This document shows positions 18,596 through 27,323 of a DNA stretch of 64,000 nt, in pieces. The stretch is from the NCBI RefSeq assembly GCF_023716485.1, contig NZ_CP092418.1:2897001-2961000 (forward strand), read 5' to 3'. Position 1 is the first letter of the stretch. Every line of letters begins with the position of its first letter. A model generated the notes under the pieces. The model saw only the letters and a list, made by a program, of their open reading frames with translations, searched no databases and was not told the origin of the DNA. Origin of the DNA: Microbulbifer variabilis. Lineage in GTDB: Bacteria; Pseudomonadota; Gammaproteobacteria; Pseudomonadales; Cellvibrionaceae. Made by a program: the position numbers and the translations under genes.

Positions 18596-19747
18596 GTGAT
18601 TAATAACCTGAACAAACGCGTATTAATACTCGGCGGCTACGGCAACTTTGGCGCGCGCATTGCGCAAATGCTGAACTCCGAGCCCAATATTCAGCTGATT
18701 ATTACCGGCCGCAACAAGGCTCTGGCAGACCAGTGTGCCGAGGGACTCGGCGGGCTCGCCGAAGGTTTACGCCTGGAGAGAGATGCCGTCAACTTGGCTG
18801 CGCAACTCAAAGCCCTCCACCTAGATCTTTTGATTCACTGCGCAGGCCCCTTCCAAAAAGAGAGTGATTATCGGGTTGCAAAAGCCTGCATTGAGTCACG
18901 CACACCTTACATTGATATTTCCGATGGTCGTCGCTTCGTATGCGATTTTCACCGACTGTCCCCCGCCGCAGAGGCCGCAGGTATTAGTATGGTATCGGGC
19001 GCCAGTAGCCTACCCGGGCTGAGCTCCGCCGCAATCGCCGAGATCCAGCTTGAACTGCCAGTGATTCACTCCGTAGACATTGCCATAGCACCTGCACACC
19101 GAATAGATCGTGGCTTGGCGACGGTACGCGCTGGCTTTGAATCCCTTGGCCACAGCTTTCCACAGCTGCAGAGCGGCTACTGGCGCGAATCCCACGCAGG
19201 AAAAAATCTACGCCCCATCAACCTGGCCCACCCAGTGGGCAAACGCTGGCTGTGCGACTTTGATGTGCCCGACCTAGAGCTCTGCCCGAAGTATTTTCCC
19301 AAGATGCACAGTGCTCGCTTCGCCACTGGCCTTGAGCCTCTGACCCTGCAAATCGGCCTGTCCGCCTGCGCTCAATTGGCGCGCCTACAACTACCGGCAA
19401 CCACAGCGCGCCTAGCCCAACTTGGCCATAAGATCAGTGACCGCTGGCCGGGAGGCACGCCACACGGCGGCATGATCGTGCGCGCTACAGGGGAAAATGC
19501 CCATGGAGAAAGCGCTTCGCGCAGCTGGCAGGTATTAGGCCTAAATGGCGATGGCCCCTGGATTCCTGCAGCCCCAGCGGCAGCACTAGCGCGTAAGTTT
19601 CTACGCGGAGAAATGGAAGAGGCAGGAGCAAGAGCCTGCTGGCAGTTACTGAGTCTGGATGAGATTCTGCTTGAACTGAATGATCACTCTATCGTTACAG
19701 CTATAGAAACCCACTCCCGCGAGCGAATGCCAGCACTTGCTGGCTAG
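18596..19747 (+). CDS. Saccharopine dehydrogenase-like NAD(P)-binding oxidoreductase
   Basis: 383 residues. The N-terminus has the Rossmann loop LILGGYGNFGARIA and the features of the Sacchrp_dh_NADP family (HCAGPFQKESDYRVAKAC, YIDISDGR). The substrate is unknown. Starts at GTG 18596-18598 behind GGGGAGAGGAG. It is divergent from the sqdB-like operon and convergent with the second condensation-fold gene, so it sits inside the putative glycolipid region without being co-transcribed with either. The family includes lipid-associated SCCPDH-like proteins, but no function can be fixed. Confidence 0.75.
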   Translation: MINNLNKRVLILGGYGNFGARIAQMLNSEPNIQLIITGRNKALADQCAEGLGGLAEGLRLERDAVNLAAQLKALHLDLLIHCAGPFQKESDYRVAKACIESRTPYIDISDGRRFVCDFHRLSPAAEAAGISMVSGASSLPGLSSAAIAEIQLELPVIHSVDIAIAPAHRIDRGLATVRAGFESLGHSFPQLQSGYWRESHAGKNLRPINLAHPVGKRWLCDFDVPDLELCPKYFPKMHSARFATGLEPLTLQIGLSACAQLARLQLPATTARLAQLGHKISDRWPGGTPHGGMIVRATGENAHGESASRSWQVLGLNGDGPWIPAAPAAALARKFLRGEMEEAGARACWQLLSLDEILLELNDHSIVTAIETHSRERMPALAG

Positions 19748-19848
19748 GGCGGTAACCAGGCCAACGCTTGTGCAAAGTGAATGATTTACCCCCGTGCCCA
19801 ATGAGAGTTTGCTGATATTTTTGGCGCAGTAATTCAAGCAAACTCGGC

Positions 19849-21132
19849 CTAACAGCCATTCTCCAAGATAAAACGCCACCGATCGCTGAGTTTTTGCACG
19901 GTGTCGCGGCTGAAACAGTTGGCGTTATAGACAAAGTTACTATGAAGGTGCCCACCGTAGGCCGCCAGAGAAAGATAGATTCCATAGGGTGTAATTCGGG
20001 TGGGCAAACTCATTGAGCGCATTTTTACTCTCTCATTTAAATTGACCCAGTTCGAGGAAGCATCGTTATAAATCGCTTGCAGTCCCTCCTGCTGTACCTC
20101 TGTTTGCAGAAAGTTTATCAAATAGGTACAGGGAGCAGGCAGGTTATTGCCAATAATGCCATGGGGACCAATCGAGTCAGCCACGTAAACTGTTCGCACG
20201 GCATAGTGTATTTCTTTGCACATCCTACGTAGTTTTTTCAACCAGGTTTCCTCAGCTACCACTGCCAGATTTACCTGGCGAAACATTGGCCCCAAAACCT
20301 TCCGATGTTCTCTTTTTATCCGCAGTGACAAGCTCGTATTCATCCAAAAATCTTTTTGTAGGAGTTCGAATAAAGCCTGCTGAAATCCTGCGCACAGATA
20401 GACAAAGTGACTGACCCCGGCAGCCCTTGCCCGCTCTTTAATATGGGAGAACTCTTTCTTATACAGGGTGCAAACCAAGTCTTCACAATACAGAGAGACT
20501 CCTTTCCCTGATGAGGCCACTTCAATCGCGCCTCTTTGTCGGGCCAGCTTATTTTGCCAATGTTGTAGAGCTTTTTGTCCCCGCTGGCTACGGATGTAGT
20601 TATTTTCAAAACCCACGTAATCGGCGTAATCAATGATTTCGGGCTGTGGACGGAAACCAGCCCCGCTCTCAAGGTCCAGATAAGTGCTCAGTATCAACCC
20701 CCAAAGCAGTGACAAACTAATCCCATCGGTAATAATGTGATGACACTTCGTTAAGAAGATGTATTCATCCTCTCCGGTACGGATAAGGCTTAAGCTCAAC
20801 AGCTGATCAGTATCCAGTGCTATTGGCGCATTACTGTATTGGGTTAAGAAGCTCTTTACATGAGAGTCACTCATGCCCCGAACATCCAATATATCCAATT
20901 CGACATCTGCAAAAATCCGTCGAACAGGCTCGCGGGTATAGCGACAACGAACAATAGGGTAAGTATTGACAGTTCGTTGAACCGCCTCTCTGAACAGGTC
21001 GATCTGGAGCGCGCCCTTGATACTGATTGCACGGGCGATCATATCTGCCAAGGCTTTTCGGTAATGTAAGTTGTAGATACTCCTCTCGGTAATCGATAAG
21101 GGTACATCCGCAGCATGCTTCCATCCCGACAT
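19849..21132 (-). CDS. Second stand-alone condensation-fold acyltransferase (HHxxxDG), paralogue
   Basis: 427 residues from ATG 21130-21132, which has GGGAG upstream; a TTG at 21159 would add nine residues. It is a paralogue of the 15605-16909 protein: the N-termini share WxxxxxVPLSITExSIYNL, and HHIITDG lies at 131-137 in both. The C-terminal part (TRITPYGIYLSLAAYGG) is also shared. It has no other domain. Two non-identical copies around one sugar-nucleotide operon suggest two acylation steps or two acyl donors. It has its own promoter region in the 21133-21495 gap. Confidence 0.82.
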   Translation of the reverse strand: MSGWKHAADVPLSITERSIYNLHYRKALADMIARAISIKGALQIDLFREAVQRTVNTYPIVRCRYTREPVRRIFADVELDILDVRGMSDSHVKSFLTQYSNAPIALDTDQLLSLSLIRTGEDEYIFLTKCHHIITDGISLSLLWGLILSTYLDLESGAGFRPQPEIIDYADYVGFENNYIRSQRGQKALQHWQNKLARQRGAIEVASSGKGVSLYCEDLVCTLYKKEFSHIKERARAAGVSHFVYLCAGFQQALFELLQKDFWMNTSLSLRIKREHRKVLGPMFRQVNLAVVAEETWLKKLRRMCKEIHYAVRTVYVADSIGPHGIIGNNLPAPCTYLINFLQTEVQQEGLQAIYNDASSNWVNLNERVKMRSMSLPTRITPYGIYLSLAAYGGHLHSNFVYNANCFSRDTVQKLSDRWRFILENGC

Positions 21133-21495
21133 GCTTATCTCCCGTGAACGCTCAATCAATCTTATTTCTGCCAGAATCTTGTTAGGCGACTACTGGAATG
21201 CTCAGGCAAAGGACTCATCCATTCGCAAAGACCCACCCCCATACCACGCGACCTTCAAGCCTCAATTGAAATTACTGAACTATTCAGAGGCCCGTTCCCT
21301 TATTAAGTATTGCAGGCCTCCCCGCATGGAAATAAACAGCTGCATACACTCAATGCCTAAAGCCAGTATTTACGCGCCTACAAACAGTAGATTGGCAAGA
21401 TTCATACTGGGGGTGGTCAGTTTTGCGGCAGATCGTGGACCGATAGCGGCAAAGCCCCCTGTGATGATCTAGGTTCATTATCGGAACTCCCAGTA
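21133..21495. promoter_or_regulatory. Divergent intergenic region before the acid-resistance-like operon
   Basis: 363 bp between divergent genes. It must carry promoters for the condensation-fold gene and the rightward four-gene operon. I see only a short inverted repeat, GAGGCC (21287-21292) and GGCCTC (21315-21320), and no confident promoter. Confidence 0.3.
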
Positions 21496-23193
21496 ATGAG
21501 ATTGAACCCACACACTATGATCATCTCCACAGCCTGGCGCGCCTATGCCAGTCGGAATGGAATCAAGCGCGCCATCATTCCAGTGACCGCCCTGGTTCTG
21601 ACACCGATATTTTTAATACTCACCATTGCTGTCGATGCCTGGTGGGTGATCGCATTGCTACTCAGCCTGTTCTTGGTGCTACTGGGCATTTATGACATGC
21701 TCCAGCCCAACTGGAGTTTGACACGTAACTTCCCCGTTGCCGGGCGCATACGCTGGTTATTTATGAATCTGCGCCCCTACTTCCGCGCTTACATAGTGGA
21801 GGGTGATGAGGAGGGCAGACCATTTAGCTATGAGGCGCGCCGACTGGTCTACGCCCGCGCCGACGGTTTCTCGGATATGCACCCCTTTGGTACGGAGCTG
21901 GATGTACGCAGTGATGAATACATGTGGCTCACGCACTCCATTAACCCGGCCAAAGAGGCTGATATAAAGTCCCGCATCGAAGTGGGTTCTGGCCGCTGTG
22001 CAAAACCCTATTCGGCAACGCTATTAAATATTTCCGCCATGAGCTTTGGCGCCTTATCCGCCGCTGCGATTGAGGCACTGAATCAGGGCGCAGCTATCGG
22101 TGGCTTCTACCACGACACCGGAGAAGGTGGCATCAGCCCCTATCACCGCAAACACGGTGGGGACCTTGTGTGGGAGCTGGGAAGCGGCTATTTCGGTGCC
22201 CGTAAGGATGACGGCAGCTTCGATCCCGACCTTTTTCGCGAAGCCTGCAATGATCAGGTAAAAATGACGGAAATTAAGCTGAGCCAGGGCGCTAAACCTG
22301 GCCATGGCGGTGTATTACCCGGAGCAAAAGTTACCCAGGAAATTGCCTCAACCCGCAAAGTCCAGCCGGGCGTCGACTGCGTATCTCCACGCGCCCACTC
22401 GATGTTTTCCACCCCTATTGAAATGCTCGAATTTGCCGATCAGATGCGCAACCTGTCCGGTGGCAAACCGGTGGGCGTCAAACTGTGCGTGGGGCAGGTC
22501 TTTGAAGTACTGGCCATTATGAAAGCCATGCTGGAAACAGAGAAATATCTCGACTTTATCGTGGTTGATGGCGCCGAAGGCGGGACGGGTGCCGCGCCAT
22601 TGGAATTATCCAACCATGTGGGTATGCCACTGCTGTCGGGGCTGATCGTAGTCCGCAATGCCTTAGTCGCTACCGGCTTGCGCGATAAAGTGCGCCTGGC
22701 GGCGAGCGGTAAAATCTACTCTGCTTCTGAACTCGCAGCCTGTCTGGCAATAGGCGCCGATTGGTGCAATGCCGCGCGGCCTTTTATGTTTTCCATCGGC
22801 TGTATTCAGTCGCGACGCTGCCACACCGACACCTGTCCTACCGGTGTCACGACCCAGGACCCCAAGCGCCAGCGGGGCCTGGTGGTGGATGTGCAGAGCA
22901 AGCGCGCGGCGGCTTTCCAGGCCAAGACCCTGGAAGCCCTGGGGGAGATTGTCGCCGCCGCCGGTTTAACCGAACCGCGCGACCTACAACCCTACCATCT
23001 CTATCACCGCATCAATGGTACCGAGTCATATCCTATTGATCGCATCTGGCACTTTCTCAATGAGAAAGCCTTGATAGACGCCCCTGAGGAGACGCCTTAC
23101 CGGCATTGGTGGCAGGCCGCCAGGGCTGATTCATTCCGGCCCGCAGTCAACCTGGCTCACCACGATGATCACTCCGCACTGCGGCGCTTGTAA
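21496..23193 (+). CDS. FMN-binding glutamate synthase-domain protein, membrane-anchored
   Basis: 565 residues. Two N-terminal hydrophobic segments (about 27-45 and 50-67) are followed by a single glutamate-synthase alpha/FMN domain, with GTGAAPLELSNHVGMP near the FMN site and the cysteine cluster CxxxxxCxxxxC in CIQSRRCHTDTCPTG typical of the Fe-S site. It lacks the amidotransferase and GXGXG domains of full GltB, so it is not a normal glutamate synthase; the reaction of these short proteins is not established. First gene of the operon with poxB-, adiA- and adiC-like genes, 27 bp before the next. Start at ATG 21496, or 21517. Confidence 0.85.
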   Translation: MRLNPHTMIISTAWRAYASRNGIKRAIIPVTALVLTPIFLILTIAVDAWWVIALLLSLFLVLLGIYDMLQPNWSLTRNFPVAGRIRWLFMNLRPYFRAYIVEGDEEGRPFSYEARRLVYARADGFSDMHPFGTELDVRSDEYMWLTHSINPAKEADIKSRIEVGSGRCAKPYSATLLNISAMSFGALSAAAIEALNQGAAIGGFYHDTGEGGISPYHRKHGGDLVWELGSGYFGARKDDGSFDPDLFREACNDQVKMTEIKLSQGAKPGHGGVLPGAKVTQEIASTRKVQPGVDCVSPRAHSMFSTPIEMLEFADQMRNLSGGKPVGVKLCVGQVFEVLAIMKAMLETEKYLDFIVVDGAEGGTGAAPLELSNHVGMPLLSGLIVVRNALVATGLRDKVRLAASGKIYSASELAACLAIGADWCNAARPFMFSIGCIQSRRCHTDTCPTGVTTQDPKRQRGLVVDVQSKRAAAFQAKTLEALGEIVAAAGLTEPRDLQPYHLYHRINGTESYPIDRIWHFLNEKALIDAPEETPYRHWWQAARADSFRPAVNLAHHDDHSALRRL

Positions 23194-23220
23194 GCCCTGC
23201 CCCTTACTCTGGAGATTTCC

Positions 23221-24933
23221 ATGGAGACCGTTTCGGAAATTATTGTCGATGCCCTGGTAAAAGCCGGAGCAAAGCGCTGCTATGGCATCGTCGGCGATAC
23301 CATCAATCATTTCACCTCCGCCGTGCGCCAGTCCAAGCTGGAGTGGGTCCACGTTCGTCACGAAGAGGTGGGTGCCCTGGCTGCGGGCGGTGAGTCTTAC
23401 TTGAGCGGGGAGCTCAGTGTCTGTGCCGGTACCGCTGGCCCCGGCAGCCTGCATTTTCTCAACGGCATCTTTGAGAGCCACCGCAATGGCGCACCGGTAT
23501 TGCTGATCGCCACCCGCATTGACCGAGCCGAGCAGGGATTGGGATTCCCGCAGGATGTCGATCAGATCAAACTCTACGAGCAGTGCGCAGTATTCTGTGA
23601 AACCCTTTCCGACCCTGAGCAGGCTCGCCGCATTGTGAGCCAAGCTGCTCAGGCAGCTCTCAACCACAGAGGCGTTGCGGTGGTTGAGGTCAGTGGCGAT
23701 ATCTTCAAGACCAAGATCAAAGACTCAATTCCCTGGGCTGTTCACCGCCCCCAGTGGTTAGCGCGCCCCACTGATGAGGAGCTGGATGCGCTGGCAGAAA
23801 AGCTCAACCAAGCAGGGAAAATTGTTATCTATGGCGGTATCGGCTGCCGCTTCGCGCACGATGCAGTAGTTAAGCTGGGACAGCAGCTGGCAGCACCCAT
23901 AGTGCATACCACCCGCTCCAAGGAATATCTGGAATATGACAATCCTTGCAACGTGGGCATGAATGGTATCCTCGGCAACCCTGCCGGTTATCGCGCAGTT
24001 CAAACCTGTGACCTGCTGTTGTGCCTGGGTAACGATTTCGCCTACACCCAGTTTTACCCGGAAAAAGCCACCATTATTCAGGTGGATATAGCGGCTTCCC
24101 ACCTCGGGCGACGCACGCCCATTCATATGGGCCTGGTCGGCGATGTCGGCGCGACCATTGAAGCCCTATTACCGAGATTAAAAGACCGCAGTGACAATGC
24201 ATTTCTTCAGGACCTGCTCAGTCGCTATCAAAAAGACCTGGAGCAGTTGGAAGAGCGCGGCCACGAGCCAGACCCCAAACTGATTCACCCACAGTACGTT
24301 GCCCAAGCCCTGGACAAACTCGCCAGCGACGAAGCTGCATTTACCGCCGATGGCGGCTCTCCCATGGTTTGGCTGCTGCGCCACCTGCGCGCCAATGGCA
24401 AGCGCTCCTTCCTCACCAGCCTCTCCCACGGCACCATGGCCAATGCCTACCCCCAGGGTCTGGGTATGGCTAAGGCAGACCCCAACCGCCAGGTAATTGC
24501 GATGTGTGGCGATGGCGGAATGACCATGCTAATGGGCGATCTATTGACCCTGGTGCAGGAAAAAATCCCTCTCAAACTATTGGTCTTTAACAATCATTCC
24601 CTCGGCTTTGTGGAAATGGAACAGCGTATCGAAGGACTGCTGGATAGCTACACCGACCTGCAGAACCCCGACTTCAGCCGCATGGCGGAAGTGATTGGTA
24701 TTCCTGGAGAAAAGGTCGAGAAAGCGGGTGATCTCGAGGACGCGATGAAACGCTGGCTGGCAGTCAAAGGACCTGCCTTACTGGACGTCACTGTAAACCG
24801 GCTGGAACTGGTGATGCCCCCAGAGGTGACAGCGCAGCAAGTGTCTTCCACCGCGCTATTTGGCCTCAAGGCCATACTCAACGGACGCGCAGATGAAGTG
24901 GTCGACCTGCTGAAAGACAACTTTCTGCGCTGA
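23221..24933 (+). CDS. poxB: Pyruvate dehydrogenase (quinone)/pyruvate oxidase, PoxB-like
   Basis: 570 residues; E. coli PoxB has 572 and the match runs end to end. The family decarboxylates pyruvate to acetate and CO2 with TPP and FAD and passes electrons to ubiquinone at the membrane. Visible motifs: RHEEVGALAAGGESYLSG with the TPP glutamate, KEYLEYDNP in the FAD part, CGDGGMTMLMGDLLTL (TPP GDG signature) and NNHSLGFVEMEQ. The C-terminus GRADEVVDLLKDNFLR matches the lipid-binding PoxB tail. In E. coli PoxB is a stationary-phase enzyme, which fits with the acid-stress genes downstream. Confidence 0.92.
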   Translation: METVSEIIVDALVKAGAKRCYGIVGDTINHFTSAVRQSKLEWVHVRHEEVGALAAGGESYLSGELSVCAGTAGPGSLHFLNGIFESHRNGAPVLLIATRIDRAEQGLGFPQDVDQIKLYEQCAVFCETLSDPEQARRIVSQAAQAALNHRGVAVVEVSGDIFKTKIKDSIPWAVHRPQWLARPTDEELDALAEKLNQAGKIVIYGGIGCRFAHDAVVKLGQQLAAPIVHTTRSKEYLEYDNPCNVGMNGILGNPAGYRAVQTCDLLLCLGNDFAYTQFYPEKATIIQVDIAASHLGRRTPIHMGLVGDVGATIEALLPRLKDRSDNAFLQDLLSRYQKDLEQLEERGHEPDPKLIHPQYVAQALDKLASDEAAFTADGGSPMVWLLRHLRANGKRSFLTSLSHGTMANAYPQGLGMAKADPNRQVIAMCGDGGMTMLMGDLLTLVQEKIPLKLLVFNNHSLGFVEMEQRIEGLLDSYTDLQNPDFSRMAEVIGIPGEKVEKAGDLEDAMKRWLAVKGPALLDVTVNRLELVMPPEVTAQQVSSTALFGLKAILNGRADEVVDLLKDNFLR

Positions 24934-24981
24934 CGAGGAGCCGGCCAACTCGACCCGAGACGCAACCCAGGCGGGAGGTTC

Positions 24982-27288
24982 ATGCACCAGCTCGGAAAAC
25001 AAGTGCCCACCAATATGTTGGCCCTGCTCGCCAGTGGGGAGATCGCCAGCAACAGCGCTCCTGGCCGCGCCGCCACACGCCTGCAGGAGGAGCTGGCGCA
25101 GCGTCGCATCGACCTGATCACCACAGTTTCCAGTGACGATGCCAGTGCCATGTTGCGCGCCAACCCGGCAATACAATGTCTGCTACTGAACTGGGAACTG
25201 CCCGGCAGCGGTCACCCCCCAGCGCTGAATGTGCTGGAGCAGTTACGAGCACGTAATCTGCATCTGCCGGTATTTCTGCTCGCCGACCGCGAAACCGTCA
25301 GCAATATGCCACGCCGCGCCCTGGAGCTGGCCAATGACTTCATTTGGATTCTGGAGGACACCCCCACTTTTATCGGCGGGCGTATCCAGGGTGCAATAAG
25401 GCGCTACAGCCAGGCAGTGCTGCCGCCCATGTTTGCCGCCCTAACCCATTTTTCCCATGTGCATGAATACTCCTGGCACACGCCCGGCCACACTGGTGGC
25501 ACCGCATTTTTAAAGTCCCCTGCAGGGCGCGCCTTCTATGACTTTTTCGGCGAAAATATGCTGCGTTCAGATTTGTCCATCTCTGTGACAGAGCTGGGCT
25601 CCCTGCTCGATCACACAGGCCCCATCGCCGCAGGGGAACGCTACGCAGCCAAGGTATTCGGCGCAGATCGCACTTACTATGTCACTAACGGCTCCTCCAC
25701 CTCCAATCGCGTGATTGTGATGGCCTCTGTAACCCGCGGCCAGCTGGCCCTGTGCGACCGCAATTGTCACAAGTCTGTAGAACATGCCATCACCATGTCC
25801 GGCGCTGTTCCTACTTACTTGATACCGTTGCGCAATCACTACGGTTTGATTGGCCCGATTCCCCCAGATCAGTTGACGAAAGCAGCCATTTCAGAGGCCA
25901 TTGTTAACAATCCCCTGGCGGGCAGCGCCGATAGCCCGCGGGCGGTACATGCGGTGATTACCAACTCCACCTATGACGGCCTCTGCTATAACGTGCGCCG
26001 GGTGGAGGAATTACTGGGTGAGTCCGTAGACCGACTGCATTTTGATGAGGCCTGGTACGCCTATGCGCGCTTCAACCCGATCTATCGGGATCGCTTCGCG
26101 ATGTACGACAGCGAGGACGATGAGCCTCACACCGGCCCGACAAAATTTGCCACCCAGTCCACACACAAACTGCTGGCGGCCCTATCGCAGGCCTCCATGA
26201 TTCATATCCGCGATGGGCGCAGCCCCATCGAACACGGTCGCTTTAACGAGGCGTTTATGTTGCACGCCTCCACTTCACCCCTCTACTCCATCATGGCCTC
26301 GAATGATGTCAGTGCGGCGATGATGGACGGCCCTGGCGGCACTGCGCTCACGGGCGAATCTATCGCTGAGGCGGTGGCTTTTCGCCAAGTGTTGGCACGA
26401 CTGAAACGAGAGTATGGGGAAAAGGGGGAGTGGTTTTTTGATGGCTGGCAGCCGGATCAGGTAACAGAACCTTCAAGCGGCCAGAAATACGCCTTTCACA
26501 GCGCACCTACAGAGCTACTGTGCAGCGAAGCCAGCTGCTGGTTGTTGAATCCCGGAGACTCCTGGCACGGATTCGGCGAGCTAGAGAAAGGCTATTGCAT
26601 GCTCGACCCCATTAAGGTCTCCATCACCACCCCGGGCATGCAGCGCAACAGTCAGCTGGCGGAATGGGGTATTCCTGCCGGCATTATCAGCAAGTACCTG
26701 GATAACCTCGGCATTATTGTCGAGAAGACCACTGATTTTACCATCCTGTTCCTGTTTTCCATCGGCATAACCAAGGGCAAATGGGGCACGCTGATCAACG
26801 CACTACTCGCCTTCAAACGGGACTACGATGCCAATCAGCCTCTCAGCCAGTGTCTGCCCAATCTGCTGGCCAAACACTCTGGTTATGCCGATATGGGCCT
26901 ACGCGACCTGGCGCAAAAAATGTTTAACCGTATGAAGGAGTTGCGCAGCACAGCAAAAATGTCCGCTGGTTTTTCTGCTCTGCCACAGGCCGACTGCAGC
27001 CCCGTTCAGGCCTATGAAGCCCTGGTGCGCGGCGAAGTGGAATTGCTTCCCTTGAGCCAGTTGGCAGGGCGCAGCGCAGCAACCGGGGTTATTCCCTACC
27101 CACCGGGTATTCCGCTATTGATGCCGGGAGAAAATTTTGGCAGCGAGGGCAGTCCTGCCCTGGAATACTTACGCGTGCTGGAGTCCTTCGACCGGGAGTT
27201 TCCCGGCTTCGGCCATGACAACCACGGAGTCGAAGTACACAAGGGGCACTACCATGTCTACACCCTGAACCGGGGGACCGCGCCATAA
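24982..27288 (+). CDS. adiA: Biodegradative arginine decarboxylase-like enzyme (AdiA family)
   Basis: 768-residue fold-type I PLP decarboxylase of the Orn/Lys/Arg class: a receiver-like wing domain (about 1-140), the PLP core with HTPGHTGGTAFLKSP and the Schiff-base lysine in TQSTHKLLAAL, and a C-terminal domain with VIPYPPGIPLLMPGENF. Size and C-terminal motifs are closer to AdiA (756) than CadA (715) or SpeF (732), and the next gene is AdiC-like, so arginine is the likely substrate; lysine cannot be excluded. The reaction consumes a cytoplasmic proton. ATG 24982 has GGGAGG upstream. Confidence 0.88.
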   Translation: MHQLGKQVPTNMLALLASGEIASNSAPGRAATRLQEELAQRRIDLITTVSSDDASAMLRANPAIQCLLLNWELPGSGHPPALNVLEQLRARNLHLPVFLLADRETVSNMPRRALELANDFIWILEDTPTFIGGRIQGAIRRYSQAVLPPMFAALTHFSHVHEYSWHTPGHTGGTAFLKSPAGRAFYDFFGENMLRSDLSISVTELGSLLDHTGPIAAGERYAAKVFGADRTYYVTNGSSTSNRVIVMASVTRGQLALCDRNCHKSVEHAITMSGAVPTYLIPLRNHYGLIGPIPPDQLTKAAISEAIVNNPLAGSADSPRAVHAVITNSTYDGLCYNVRRVEELLGESVDRLHFDEAWYAYARFNPIYRDRFAMYDSEDDEPHTGPTKFATQSTHKLLAALSQASMIHIRDGRSPIEHGRFNEAFMLHASTSPLYSIMASNDVSAAMMDGPGGTALTGESIAEAVAFRQVLARLKREYGEKGEWFFDGWQPDQVTEPSSGQKYAFHSAPTELLCSEASCWLLNPGDSWHGFGELEKGYCMLDPIKVSITTPGMQRNSQLAEWGIPAGIISKYLDNLGIIVEKTTDFTILFLFSIGITKGKWGTLINALLAFKRDYDANQPLSQCLPNLLAKHSGYADMGLRDLAQKMFNRMKELRSTAKMSAGFSALPQADCSPVQAYEALVRGEVELLPLSQLAGRSAATGVIPYPPGIPLLMPGENFGSEGSPALEYLRVLESFDREFPGFGHDNHGVEVHKGHYHVYTLNRGTAP

Positions 27289-27323
27289 CCCCCCAGACGG
27301 CGGAGAGTAATAAAATCGGCCTG

